NCBI RefSeq assembly: GCF_000275845.1
Contig: NW_006766885.1
Location: 510,693 to 574,692, forward strand
Source of the DNA: Dichomitus squalens LYAD-421 SS1
Taxonomy: Eukaryota > Basidiomycota > Agaricomycetes > Polyporales > Polyporaceae
DNA length: 64,000 bases
Reading direction: 5' to 3'
Made by a program: the position numbers and the translations under genes. The notes beneath the pieces were generated by a model that worked only from the letters and a program-made list of their open reading frames with translations, was not told the origin of the DNA and made no database searches. Positions 10,158-22,315 of the stretch are shown one piece after another. Every line of letters starts with the position of its first letter. The first letter of the stretch is position 1.

Positions 10158-12880
10158 ATGCCGCCCAAGGAAAGAAAATACTACTGTGACTGTCTACCGC
10201 ACTGCAGGGGCCGGAACCACCGAGTGTCGCGGGCTACGTATTACAGCCACAAAGACAATCGCAACAAGCCTTTGCAACAGGCTCTGCAACGAGCCCTCGC
10301 GCCCGACGGCCCAGGGGATACTGAATCGTCTTCGGCGAAGGCTCGTCCTACCAAGCGCCGCAGGAACCAAAACCAGGTAGCCAATTATATATCGTCATCT
10401 GCGCAATGAAAGAATGACCAAGTTGGTTTTCTAGGTGCCACAGGGAGAGGGAGTGGCCTCCTCCTCTTCTGGGAGCGGTATAGCCATATCTGAAACAAAC
10501 ACACGCGCACGTCCACAGGAGCCAGACGTCGTAAGTGCACATTTAGTCGCGCAAGTGCCGAAGTGCGAACTTCGAACCATGTCAATATGATGTGCGCATG
10601 CGAGATGCGGGCGAATGAGCGCCTCGATGATCGTCGGAGACGTCTCGGTGAAGGATTCGAGCTCCTTTTAGAGGAGAGCTTTCGCACATCCAGGTCTTGG
10701 GGCGTTCAGTTCTCTGCCAGGACGCTGACAGAGAGACAATATAGGACATCAGTGAAGATGCGTTGCCGTTCCAGGGCGAGGACTTGGAGCCCCCGTTCTC
10801 GCCGCGACCCGAAGCGAGCCCCCGTCCTTCCTCCCCTGTTCGTCCGGAGGGCACGGAGGACGCCCCCATCGACGACCCAGAATTCGGCATTCATGACGAG
10901 ACGGGCTCGCTGCCCAAGCCGAGGCTAGAGGAGCTTCAACACGCGATGGAATTTGTCAAGGCCCTCAAAAATGCGTCTCTCGAGGATTCCGGACTCGATC
11001 CAGGGGTAATCGAACGCATGCGTAATCCGGGCCAGGATGGAGACTTACCAGACCTCAATGCACCCGAAAACCATGCGCTCCGTCTGGCCCTCAGACAGTT
11101 CATCATCAACGGTCACTCGGAGCAGGCGTACCGGGATAATCGGGACTCGGTCATGCAATTCATGCCAGACCTCTCTCTGCCGACCTACGAGGCCATCCAA
11201 AAAATCGTGGAGGACCTCAGCGGTGTGGTACCCATCGTGACCGACATGTGCCCGGAGACCTGCGCAGCATACACAGGCCCCTTCGCCGCTCTGGATCACT
11301 GTCCTCACCCGGACTGTAATGAGCCGCGCTACGAGATGCGCGGCAACAAACGCGTGGCCCGTCGGACGTTCCAGACCAACCCCCTGGGTCCACAAGTGCA
11401 GGCGCTCTACCGATCGCGACATTGCGCGCAACGTATGCGATATCGCGAGCAGGTAATGGAGCGTTTGTTGGGTATGGCAAATGCCCACAAGATGGTCGAG
11501 GTCGCCGAAGATGTCTTCTTTGCGGAGGAGTACCTGAAACATGTCGAGGCTGGGACTATCCGAGAGGATGATCTGGTACTAATGTTCTCTCTGGACGGCG
11601 CCCAGCTTTATGAGTCGAAGCAATCTGACTGCTGGATCTATATCTGGGTTCTCTTCGATCTCGCTCCTGACCTGCGCTACAAGAAGCGCTACGTACTTCC
11701 GGGGGCAATTATACCTGGGCCGAAAAAACCGAAGATTGTCGACTCTTTCCTGTTTCCGGGTCTCTATCACGTCGCGGCGCTTCAGAACACCCCCCTCAAG
11801 ATCTGGGATTCTCATGCGCAGAAGATCAGGCACTCGCGCCCCATCATTTTCTTTGCTACTGGCGACACACCTGCAATGGCGTACATAAATGGTCTGGTAG
11901 GACACTCTGGGGCACATGGTTGCCGTCTCTTTTGCCCTCTGAAGGGACGGCGAAAACCTGGCGGCGGTGGGCACTACTATCCAGCCATGCTCAAACCGGC
12001 CGATCCGAGCTACGCGCGAGTACGCGGGAGCCAACATCCGGACTACTTGCTTCGTTACCCCCCTCCTACTGCCGAGACTGGCTCGGAGCGGTACTGGCGT
12101 CAACTCGGAGAGGTCCTGGTTTGTCAAACCCAGTCTCAGTATTACTCTAAGCGCCTCGAGACAGGCATCGCGAAGCCTTCGATTTTCATGGGTCTTCCGG
12201 TCAACATCGGTTTTCCGGGGAGTTTCCCTGCCGACATTATGCACTTGCTGACGCTGAATGTGACTGAGCTTGTTATTGGACTTCTGCGCGGCAACTTCAA
12301 ACGATCTGATTCTGATTCTGTGGCTGACTGGGATTGGGCTTGTCTCCTTGACAACGACACTTGGCAGGCGCACGGAAAACTGGTTGGCGACGCATCTCTC
12401 TACCTCCCTGGGTCTTTCGATCGCCCTCCTCGAAACCCCGCTGAGAAGATCTCCAGTGGGTATAAGGCTTGGGAGTTTATGTACTATGTCTATGGTATGC
12501 TACCTGGGTTTCTATGGGCGGTCCAAAAACCGAAGTATTACGGCCACTTCTGCAAGTTAGTTGCCGGCGCTCGTGTCTCGCTCCTGCTGAAGACGCGCAT
12601 CAAGTTGCGACCCCCTGCTCATTCTCTCTTGGTCGAGTACGTCGAGGAATTTGAGGAAATGTATTACACTCGTCGTGCGGATCGCCTTCATTTCTGCCGC
12701 CAGGCTCTGCATGGCCTAGTCCACCTCATGCCAGAAAATGTTCGTGTCGGCCCCGCTTGGCTGCACTCCCAGTGGCCCCTCGAAAACGCGATCGGTAATC
12801 TCACGGCGGAAATAGGGTCCCATTCGAAACCACGAGCAAGAAAATCAATATGTTGGATCGATATCGAGCTTCGCATGTAA
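10158..12880 (+). CDS. Tnp2-like transposase, C-terminally shortened
   Basis: Transposase of the fungal Tnp2 (Transposase_21-like) family, expected to bind the element ends and catalyse cut-and-paste movement. Exons 10158-10376, 10435-10530 and 10745-12880 join in frame to about 816 residues. The N-terminus has a Cys/His cluster (YYCDCLPHC...) resembling a DNA-binding finger, then a low-complexity linker. The core shows family landmarks in order: LMFSLDGAQLYESKQSDCWI, LPGAIIPGPKKPK, FFATGDTPAMAY, NGLVGHSGAHGCRLFCPLKG, PADIMHL, YLPGSFDRPPRNPAEK and YYTRRADRLHFCRQALH. After IGSHSKP (about 12830) the frame leaves the family consensus and stops at 12880. Relatives normally continue with a conserved C-terminal part. 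I could not find that continuation in any frame, so truncation or an unusual exon structure is likely. Confidence 0.85.
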
Positions 12881-13090
12881 TTTTTGGGACATTTACCATG
12901 CATATACTCACCTCCTATCAGGGCGCCCCGCATAACCAACTGGCCCCTGGCTCGTCGCACATTTCAGTCCCATTCATCGAAATGGGGGTTCGACTACAAC
13001 GAGTTGAACAAGAGAATCTCGACTTGCGGTACATCTGCATTCCAGGTGTCACCGAATAGGATCTGACGCAAATTGACGTCTTCGGCATAG

Positions 13091-15128
13091 ACATCAATTC
13101 GGCGAACTCCGCTCGGTGGTAGACGTCCTCAGGTGAGCCCCCGAGCCACTCGAAGCAGATTCGCATCCACGCTCGCAGCGGGGCATCGCTACTGGCCCTA
13201 CTTGATATATCAGACAGTCGCCCCTCCAGCATCTCCGCACGGTTATGCAAGATGGTCGTTGCGTAATGTACTGACCACTGGACCTCCCGCAGACATGAAT
13301 TGGAGCGCCTCAGGGTGTCCGGAGAACCCGAGGATGGTCGCGGTATGTAACGCACTGCTAATCTAGCAATGTACTCATGCACACGGTAGGCGAACTCAGT
13401 CGTGTGGTCATGGAGAGCGTCAAACCTACAGAGTCCCTCCGGGAGGAAGAAAAGCCTGGTTTCGATTGCATACGGCACCGACAGGACTTCAAGAAGGTGT
13501 GATACCTCTCACGCTCGTGTTCGATTATATGTTAACCGCTACTGAACAGGTCAAATTCTACACTATCAGAGAATGGCACGAGTACAATCGCGAGAACAAA
13601 AAAACGACCCGCATCGGCGACGAACCCATCCGAGGCAAGAAGAAGTCGGCCCAGGGCGAAAATCACACCGCTCTCTATCTAGAGCATATCGACGGCTCTC
13701 CAGCGTCTGGCGACTACGTCAACGACGCCCGCAAGTTTGCACGGACGTTGATCAACCTCGCCTTCTCAACCAAGTATAAGATGCCACGAAAATGGGGCGA
13801 CGCTGACCTCTGGTTACAGGAATTGTTTTACAGCGCTCTTCGCAAAAAATTTCCTTTGTTCCAGCTCTGTCACAACAACGCCAAGGGGCAACTGTTTATG
13901 ACGGTCTCCTACTACGAGTCGGTCACGCGCAAATGGGACAATATACACCCTCAGAACATCAACATCAACAACGCGCCTTACACCATCAAGAGCGCATCCG
14001 ACGACGACGAGGAGGCTGCCGACCTACTCCCTGCCATGGCTCCATCGACACCTGCCATCGATCCCCCCCCCAAACGTCCCTCCGACACGACCCTCGTGCG
14101 TCCAAGACCTGCCAAGCAGCCACGGAAGGACGCAGAAAACGACCCGCAACTCATTTGTATGTCCCATCCCCCAATTACGTTGTACTCGAACGACTGATGT
14201 GCACTTGCTAACTTCATCATCTCACGCTCCTTCGCAGCTCCCACTCGACCGGACAAAGGCAAGGGACGCGCATCAGTCAGCCTGCTCTCTGTGGTACGTA
14301 GATTTCATTCATACTCGTTTACCCTCCGAAATCTCATGATGGGGAGCCTGATAGATATCGACAAATACGTGAGTCCTCTCACCCACATGGTGTCTTCCGA
14401 AGCTCATTTCCGTGTGCCCACGTAGCAATGCTTTGCAACTCAGTCCGCGCGTCCACGATCTCATGGCCCCCACACCTTCAATCACCGCTCCCAGCGGGCC
14501 AGCTACCAGTGACCCATCCCCATCTCTCGCTTCTCCCTCCACGTCCACTCTCCCTGCAGTGGATCCCCTCGACCCCACCCTGACCCATGCGCATACAGGC
14601 GAACCCCCGGCTGTAGGCGACGGGGAGTCATCCGCGTCTCCCACACTACAGGTCCCTTTGCTACAGCTCAACCTACCCTCCCTGTCCTCGCTCCCCCCCC
14701 CTGAAGTCTCGGTCGCACCGGCGACAACCACACAAGGTCCCGCCGGAACACCCACGGAGCCGCCGCTCGGGACTACGATGACGTCCTCGCACGCGCCCGA
14801 GGCAGTAGCCAAGTCGACGTCCTCGAAAAAACCGCGGGCCCCACGCAAGGCACCTCAGTGGCCTCCTCCCGCGGATTTGCGCGGAGCTAAGTAAGTACGC
14901 CGTCTGTATACATGAATCCGACCAATAACCCTCTCACTCATGGGCAGGTGGGCCTATGCACGCAACTGGTTCGTGAAGAATGCAGGCACGGAGGCCGAAT
15001 TCGAAGCCCATTATAAAGCGATGACTCCGGACCAGCGCAAGGTATATCGTGCTCATCAGTGGTGCCCGGTGCCCATGTACTCACCTCAATGTCCCCCTCA
15101 GAAGGCCGCACGCATACTCGCAGCATAG
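13091..15128 (+). CDS. transposon-borne second gene, function unknown (5' end unresolved)
   Basis: No known function recognised. Exons join by short introns in a consistent frame: 13091-13132, 13179-13262, 13293-13342, 13390-13496, 13550-about 14158, several small exons, a Ser/Pro/Thr-rich exon around 14430-14891, and two end exons giving WAYARNWFVKNAGTE and KKAARILAA. The exon joins read HELERLRVSGEPEDGRGEL and DFKK|VKFYTIREWHEYNRENKK. An organised middle part (YVNDARKFARTLINLAF, then KWGDADLWLQELFYSALRKK) is followed by an acidic, then proline-rich and basic (KPRAPRKAPQ) tail. No start codon could be joined convincingly upstream of 13091, so the 5' end is partial. Its place within the TIRs and its orientation suggest an element-encoded accessory or DNA-binding partner of the transposase. 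That is inference. Confidence 0.65.
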
Positions 15129-15609
15129 CATACCGTACGTTTCCTACTCACATCTTACATTCGAGTCGCTAATACCATGGTCATATCGTCGCCAGCAACC
15201 AGCGTCGCCCTGCGCACAGCTCCACGCCACACCCATTGCGAACGTGCACGGGCCCGACCGTGATCGCACGCACCCGGTGGCATCCCGCTGCAACCGACTG
15301 TTATCAAGTGTATTCTGTCACGCCTGAGTGTACCTGTATTATAACGTGTAGCCCTACGATTGTATCCAAATGAATACGAGTGGTTGCCGGGATCATCCAA
15401 TGGTGTGATTCGCACCAAAACGACCTGCCCCAACTGAATCCGACCACACCCGAACCCGACCGACTGGCAACCGACGCTATCGACGCTATACGACGAGGTT
15501 TGTATGTCCTTGTCTGAGTTTACAGCGGAATACAGAGAAGTTCGGGGCATAGTCTAAGGTTTCGTATTCAATCGGGGGTCCCGAGTACATACAGTTCAAA
15601 TCAGCTGAA

Positions 15610-15643
15610 ATCGACTGAAATCACGCACGTTCTCACTGGGGCT
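15610..15643 (-). repeat. right terminal inverted repeat (34 bp)
   Basis: Ends ...TTCTCACTGGGGCT and is an exact reverse complement of 9736-9769. It is followed immediately by the second copy of the octamer CAGCGCTC. Confidence 0.92.
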
Positions 15644-15651
15644 CAGCGCTC
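15644..15651 (+). repeat. right target-site duplication (8 bp)
   Basis: CAGCGCTC, identical to 9728-9735. The next bases (AG) also match the left copy, so the total direct repeat visible is 11 bp (TCAGCGCTCAG), overlapping the TIR ends. Confidence 0.8.
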
Positions 15652-17520
<1,869 letters not shown>

Positions 17521-17814
17521 GCGAACCAAGATCGGTGTCGAAACCCAGGAACTGGATGTATTATTATGCTATACTCGTGCACGTCCGGATGTACTCTGAA
17601 CTCTGCAAAGCATCAATGTATTACAGCGGGTCACAGCTCAGTATGCTACAGCAGGGAGTATATGTCAATCCTGATGTCCCGGTGATCTAAGTAGTTAGAA
17701 ATCACCGTCAATGAGTTCAGCGTCGGCGGTGTGGAAGGAATCATCGACTTGAACCGTAGGTGTCAGTGAGGCATTCCTAACCTACAACGAGGCATTGGCA
17801 GAAGTGATAATATA
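17521..17814. other. convergent intergenic region
   Basis: The 3' ends of HEM2 (+) and the FIT-like gene (-) face each other across 294 bp. Nothing else was recognised. Confidence 0.5.
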
Positions 17815-18702
17815 CTATGAGGTCGTCTTTCCAGCTGATATGGGCTCATTACTTGAAGCGTACGGCAGTTGCGTGAGGGCGAAGCTGGCCAGGCCAAGGA
17901 CTTGGAGCGGTCAGCAACGCGATTGATACGTATCGTGATACACAGACTCACCATAGCCAGTGAACTTCTCCAATGGAGTATGGAAGTACACGCTCGTGGT
18001 GTAGATGGAGAACAGTGATGCGGCGACGACTATGCTGGTGTACGCGACGGCCGCGCTGTGCGAGGATGGCCAAGCGCGAGTCCCAGGGAGACTTGCGAAA
18101 GACCAGCGCAGCTGATCCACGAGGAAGAGGACCGCGAGCGTGAGCAGGAAGATGTGTCCGGACACGTCATGGCCTTTGCGCAGTCGTGGCGTCCCCGTCC
18201 ACTCGCCGTCCGGGAGCAGGATCGCGGCGGGAAAGAGACGAGGATGTGTGGCTAGCGATACGGTGGACTTTGTGTGGCAGTAGTCGTGAGGAACGGAAAC
18301 CGCAGCGCCTGAAGGGAGGTGGAGGACACACTCGCCGCCGGTAGAAGCGATGAGACGATCGAGGACGGGGGGCCCGAAGAACCAGGCGGTGAACGCGAGC
18401 CAGAGACTGGTCGCGAGGGCATACTGAATGACGCGTCGTAGACTGCGCGCCGGCGCCGGGCTAGTGAGGAAGTGGAAGAGGAAGGCGGAACTTGTCCATA
18501 GCCAGAGCTTCTTTATGAAGTAGACATTGAGCGGGTTGTGCTTGGACGCGAAGTAATGTGTCTCGTGGAGATGATGGGGGAGTGCGGTGATGAGCGGGTT
18601 CGAGGTGTCGAGGTATGTGCTGTATGCGACAGAGTAGACAGTCCCATAGAGAACAAGGGACGTGGTCGCCGCGACGGCGAGCAGGCGGACGTTGATTGGC
18701 AT
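17815..18702 (-). CDS. FIT2/Scs3-like ER membrane protein (fat storage-inducing transmembrane family)
   Basis: ER-resident acyl-CoA/lipid phosphatase-like protein needed for lipid-droplet budding and, in yeast (SCS3, YFT2), for phospholipid homeostasis. One large minus-strand exon starts at 18702 (MPINVRLLAVAATTSLVLYG). A short 3' exon follows an intron after EKFTG and ends at 17815. Several hydrophobic segments are spaced along about 275 residues. The family catalytic His regions are visible: RKGHDVSGHIFLLT, and SVYFHTPLEKFTGY near the end. HDYCHTKSTVS is another conserved-looking loop. Length and topology fit the family. The C-terminal exon (VLGLASFALTQLPYA...) is inferred from splice signals. 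Confidence 0.87.
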
Positions 18703-19223
18703 GGGAGGTGGAAGAGAGAGGAGAGAACGGATGCAGACACGACTACCGGAGCTATGTATGTACTGGGTGCTCTCCGCGTCTATACGTCATTCCACTCGAG
18801 CGCCTGTTCACCCACCGTCCCGCCCAAGTGGGCCTACTTACCGTATGTCCATGCATAATCCGTACCAGGACAGTCTCAGTTCACGCTTGCAAGGGCCGAC
18901 AGCTCTCTGATAGCGAGATCCCCCTTCATAATTAGCTAGAGCCCAAGGTGGGAATTAGGGTTTTGGACGCATCACACCCAGGCTTGCCTTGTCTAAGGGT
19001 CGGTCACCACCGGCGACCGCTCTCGAGTGTCGAGACGTGGGGAGAGTCAGCCACCCAGAGCCTATGATGTTACATAGATTGTCCTTCCCTACAACGTACT
19101 GTACACGATCCCTGTAGACGTCTTATGCCGTTGTTGCTGCTGCGCACCACTACCGGGTCGATCGCCTGGGCCATGCAGACGACTCGTTCCGCTCAATAGC
19201 GATTCCATGAATGTCTTCTGGTC
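18703..19223. other. intergenic region
   Basis: About 520 bp separate the FIT-like gene start from the ARPC4 stop (both minus strand). It should contain the FIT-like promoter and the ARPC4 3' UTR. No gene or repeat was recognised. Confidence 0.5.
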
Positions 19224-20078
19224 CTATACGTTGAACTGAGGCGACGCGATGAGGATAAGGTCCAAGCATAAAATTCAGGCGGAACTCACCGCTGATAGGT
19301 ACGACTCGGCGACGACACGCGCGCGAGCGTTGAGGCTCAACTTCATCTCGCTGATTTCCTTATCGACCTCCTCCATGAACCTGGATAACAGTCAATTGCA
19401 TCCCACGTGGACGAGTAGTGGGGTACGCAACTGGATGATAAAATCGACGATCTTGTGCTTGAGCATGGTATCCGTGTGGTTGTTTGTGATCAAGAACGAG
19501 ATGTCGTAACCCTGGGCAAAGGCGAGCCATACGTCTATGAACGCCATGCATGTCAGTGAAGACGTCACGAACCTTGACCGGTTTCCTCCTGAGGACGATG
19601 AAGCTCTCCGCTCGCTGCATCATGAAACGGGTGAACTTGTGGCACAGGATCCGTTCGATTTCGTCCGCCTGTTTGATCTTGATGCTTATCCGGACAGAGT
19701 TGACAGAGGGTTCTATGAGGACACGTTCGTTCTCATTTCGTGAGATGGTGAGGGGATTCAGGAGGACTTCTTTCGAGACACTGCCGGCAGCCACTGTTAG
19801 GCATACTACTACTATCAGTGTCATGTATATCTACGCACGCGACCTCGACCTCTGGCTTGTTGTGACGTTCTACGACCTAGCGGACCATCAACACAGCGCG
19901 CTATATACATCGTTACAGAAGACACATACTTGAGATGAGAAGTCCTCGAGGGTAAGCGCGGCGGTGAGGGTTGACCGGACGGCGGCGAGGTAGGGTCGTA
20001 GGACGTTGGACTAAGGCGGCAGGACGTGGGCATCAGCATTCTCGTTGTATAGATTGTCGTCGGTAGGACGCGCACCAT
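19224..20078 (-). CDS. ARPC4: Arp2/3 complex subunit 4 (p20-ARC)
   Basis: Core subunit of the Arp2/3 complex, which nucleates branched actin filaments at cortical patches. Minus-strand exons give [60 protein letters not shown] and the following [20 protein letters not shown]. The rest runs through [18 protein letters not shown] and [20 protein letters not shown] to YLSAFNV. About 168 residues, the normal family length and very strongly conserved. The first coding exon appears to be just the ATG (20076-20078), followed by a 65-nt intron (20011-20075). Exon 2 is 19930-20010. The gene diverges from the FKBP gene across about 200 bp. Confidence 0.95.
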
Positions 20079-20282
20079 GATAGGATCGGTCGCTGGTGTC
20101 TGGTCGCGGTCGAGCAATGCACTCTGTCTCCGAGTCCGAGGACAGGAGCGGATTCAAGCGGCGACGCTCCCGGAAGTCACGGCCCGGGGTCAGGCGTTAG
20201 GCTCAAATTTTGGACGCGTCTTGGGCGCCTCTCAAGGTTTGCTGCAGTCCGACACTGTTCCCCTCTCATTAATTCACACAAA
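20079..20282. promoter_or_regulatory. bidirectional promoter between ARPC4 and the FKBP gene
   Basis: Only 204 bp separate the two divergent start codons, so both core promoters must lie here or overlap the 5' ends. No clear TATA box was seen in either direction, in keeping with housekeeping genes. Confidence 0.6.
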
Positions 20283-21829
20283 ATGGCCATCGCTGTTGGC
20301 GTCTGGTTCGTTTGTTCACTCGTTTCACGCGTATAACCGTCCTCCCATGGGCCTTCTTTCACACCTTCAGGAGTCTCGAGGTTCCTCCCGGTGATCCTAT
20401 AGTAATAAACCCACCTGCCGACCTCAGGATCACCAACGTCGCTCTCGGCGACGAGATCAAGGACGAGAAGAGCCGCACTACCGTGAAGCTCGTGTACCGC
20501 ACCCCCGGCGTCCCTAGTGACAGCGACGACGAAGACGACGACCGCGACGACGACAAATCCCTGGGCCCTGACGACCGTGACCCGTTGACTACCACCGTGT
20601 TGTGCTCCCTCACCTTGGGCAAGGTGTGTAGATTGCTTCCGTTCGCGGCCCCTCTCTGACGAACCCTGCCAGATTGAGCAAGCGACAGTCGATGTTGTTC
20701 TCACCGAGGATGCAGAATATATTATCGAGCTTGTCGGCAAAAAGTGAGTGCGCGCCCGATGATGTCCATATACACTCGAGCTCATGCGTCGCAGCACCGT
20801 GCACCTGACGGGGAACTATATCGGTGAGTCGCCTCTGAGTTGACTAGGCTATGATGAGATCCGCAGCTTTGAACGGCAATTCCAGACCAGCGCCCTCCGG
20901 ACCAGGACCCCTTTTCCGATGAGGAGTCCGAGGATGACTTTGACCTGCGCGACGTGAGCTCGGACGTGGAGGTCGATCCGAATGAGTTGGACATTCCGAC
21001 TGACGGCTCAGAGTATGTATAGTCGCAGATGCCACTGAACGTCGCTAAGCTCCATCCGCAGGCGGTTCGAGGAGATCGTCGACGAGGAGCCATCTACAGC
21101 GTCCAAGAAGCGGCGGCGTGAGTCGGACGCTATGGAAACCGAGGAGCCCTCGGAAAAGTCCTCCAAGGCGCAGAAGAAGAAGCAGAAGAAGCTCAAGAAC
21201 GCCAACGGCGAGGCAGTGGCTGCTCCTTCGCCCGAGAAGTCTGACAAGAAGGAGGACGAGAAGACAAAGTCCGACGAAAAGGAGAAGAAGGAGAAAGGCG
21301 ACAAGAAGAAAGACAAGGTTGGGGAGGTCAAGACCATCCAGGGCGGTGTGCAGGTGGTCGACAGTAAGGTCGGCACGGGCCCGAAGGCTAAGGCGGGTAA
21401 CGTCGTGTCCTTGCGGTACATCGGGAAGTTGCAGAGTGGCAAAGTATTCGACCAGAACACCAAAGGCGAACCTGTGAGTGAACAGACACTTTTTTCGACT
21501 GTTAGCACCAGAAACTGATTGAGGTCTCAGTTCAAATTCCGTCTCGGCCGGGGCGAGGTTATCAAGGGTACGTCGTTATTCAGTGGTGGTAAGATGCGGG
21601 TATCTCACCCTGACATGGTCAACCAGGTTGGGACGTGGGCGTTGCGGGAATGCAGGTCGGCGGTGAGAGGATATTGACTATTCCGCCGGCTATGGCATAT
21701 GGCAAGAAAGGCGACAAGACTATCCCTGCCAATTCAACCTTGATATTCGGTACGTCGCCCCATCCCAGCGGTTGATAGATTTTACTCATGGCGGATTCAG
21801 AGGTCAAGGTGCTCTCGATCAAACCCTGA
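20283..21829 (+). CDS. nucleoplasmin-like FKBP-type prolyl isomerase (Fpr3/Fpr4/FKBP46-like)
   Basis: Nuclear peptidyl-prolyl cis-trans isomerase that in yeast (Fpr3, Fpr4) acts on histones and ribosomal DNA chromatin. The N-terminal part ([19 protein letters not shown] through [10 protein letters not shown]) is a nucleoplasmin-like domain interrupted by an acidic loop ([13 protein letters not shown]). The middle is alternately acidic and lysine-rich ([29 protein letters not shown]). The C-terminal FKBP domain starts near [13 protein letters not shown] and has [49 protein letters not shown] and [11 protein letters not shown]. It ends VLSIKP. At least seven short introns. Catalytic-pocket aromatics are present. 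Mono-domain FKBP at the C-terminus and frame intact. Confidence 0.93.
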
Positions 21830-22315
21830 CCCCTCAGGTTGCTTGTATTGGGTACAGCGCAGACTATCGCCCTGCCAACAAAAACCTGTAGTGTACCTTC
21901 CACGCAATGGCTTGGAGTCCAAATGCGCACAGGACGGACGCTCCGTTTGGTACAATGTATTCTTCAAACGGTCTGCCATACTTGAATCAAGCTGAGGTGG
22001 GCTGGCCGAAGGTCAGCCAGTATTCTCGCACGACCCTGCCGGCGGTGGGAATGCTTCCTTCCAAATCATTCTCCAAGCACAAGACACGTTCCCAGGTCTA
22101 CAAATGCTATCGCAGGCGGTCTCTCATCACAGCGGTAGCGTCGCACGCAGCCTGAAGAAGAAGCTGCGGTGAACCAGGTGATCGATCAGCTATCCAGACA
22201 TAGCGTGAGACTCCAAGGGTGCCCCTGGTTAACAGTACTTACACTCTTTACCCTCTCCTATATTCTGCCTCCCTTTATCACCTCGCCCCGCTGCACTCTC
22301 GCATCTGTAGGACGT
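21830..22315. other. intergenic region
   Basis: About 490 bp between two plus-strand genes. It holds the FKBP 3' UTR and the promoter of the alpha/beta hydrolase gene. An upstream in-frame extension of the hydrolase begins with GTG, not ATG, so I did not use it. Confidence 0.5.

Larger units (their letters stand above)
9736..15643 (+). mobile_element. complete Tnp2-type (CACTA-like) DNA transposon, 5.9 kb
   Basis: Bounded by perfect 34-bp terminal inverted repeats (9736-9769 and 15610-15643), with an exact 8-bp direct repeat on both outer sides. The interior holds, in the same orientation, a Tnp2-like transposase gene (10158-12880) and a second multi-exon gene (about 13091-15128). A 23-bp tandem repeat lies in the left subterminal zone. 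A 9-bp direct repeat (CGACGCTAT twice, near 15472-15489) lies in the right one. The identical TIRs and matching target duplication point to a recent single insertion between the orphan membrane-protein gene and HEM2. The transposase appears C-terminally shortened, so autonomous activity is doubtful. Confidence 0.88.

Noticed and set aside
11579..12373. 264-codon minus-strand open frame
   Set aside because: Lies wholly antisense to the well-supported transposase core and shows no domain of its own.
12918..13478. 186-codon minus-strand open frame
   Set aside because: Covers the spliced plus-strand exons of the second transposon gene. The plus-strand reading is supported by successive in-frame GT-AG junctions.
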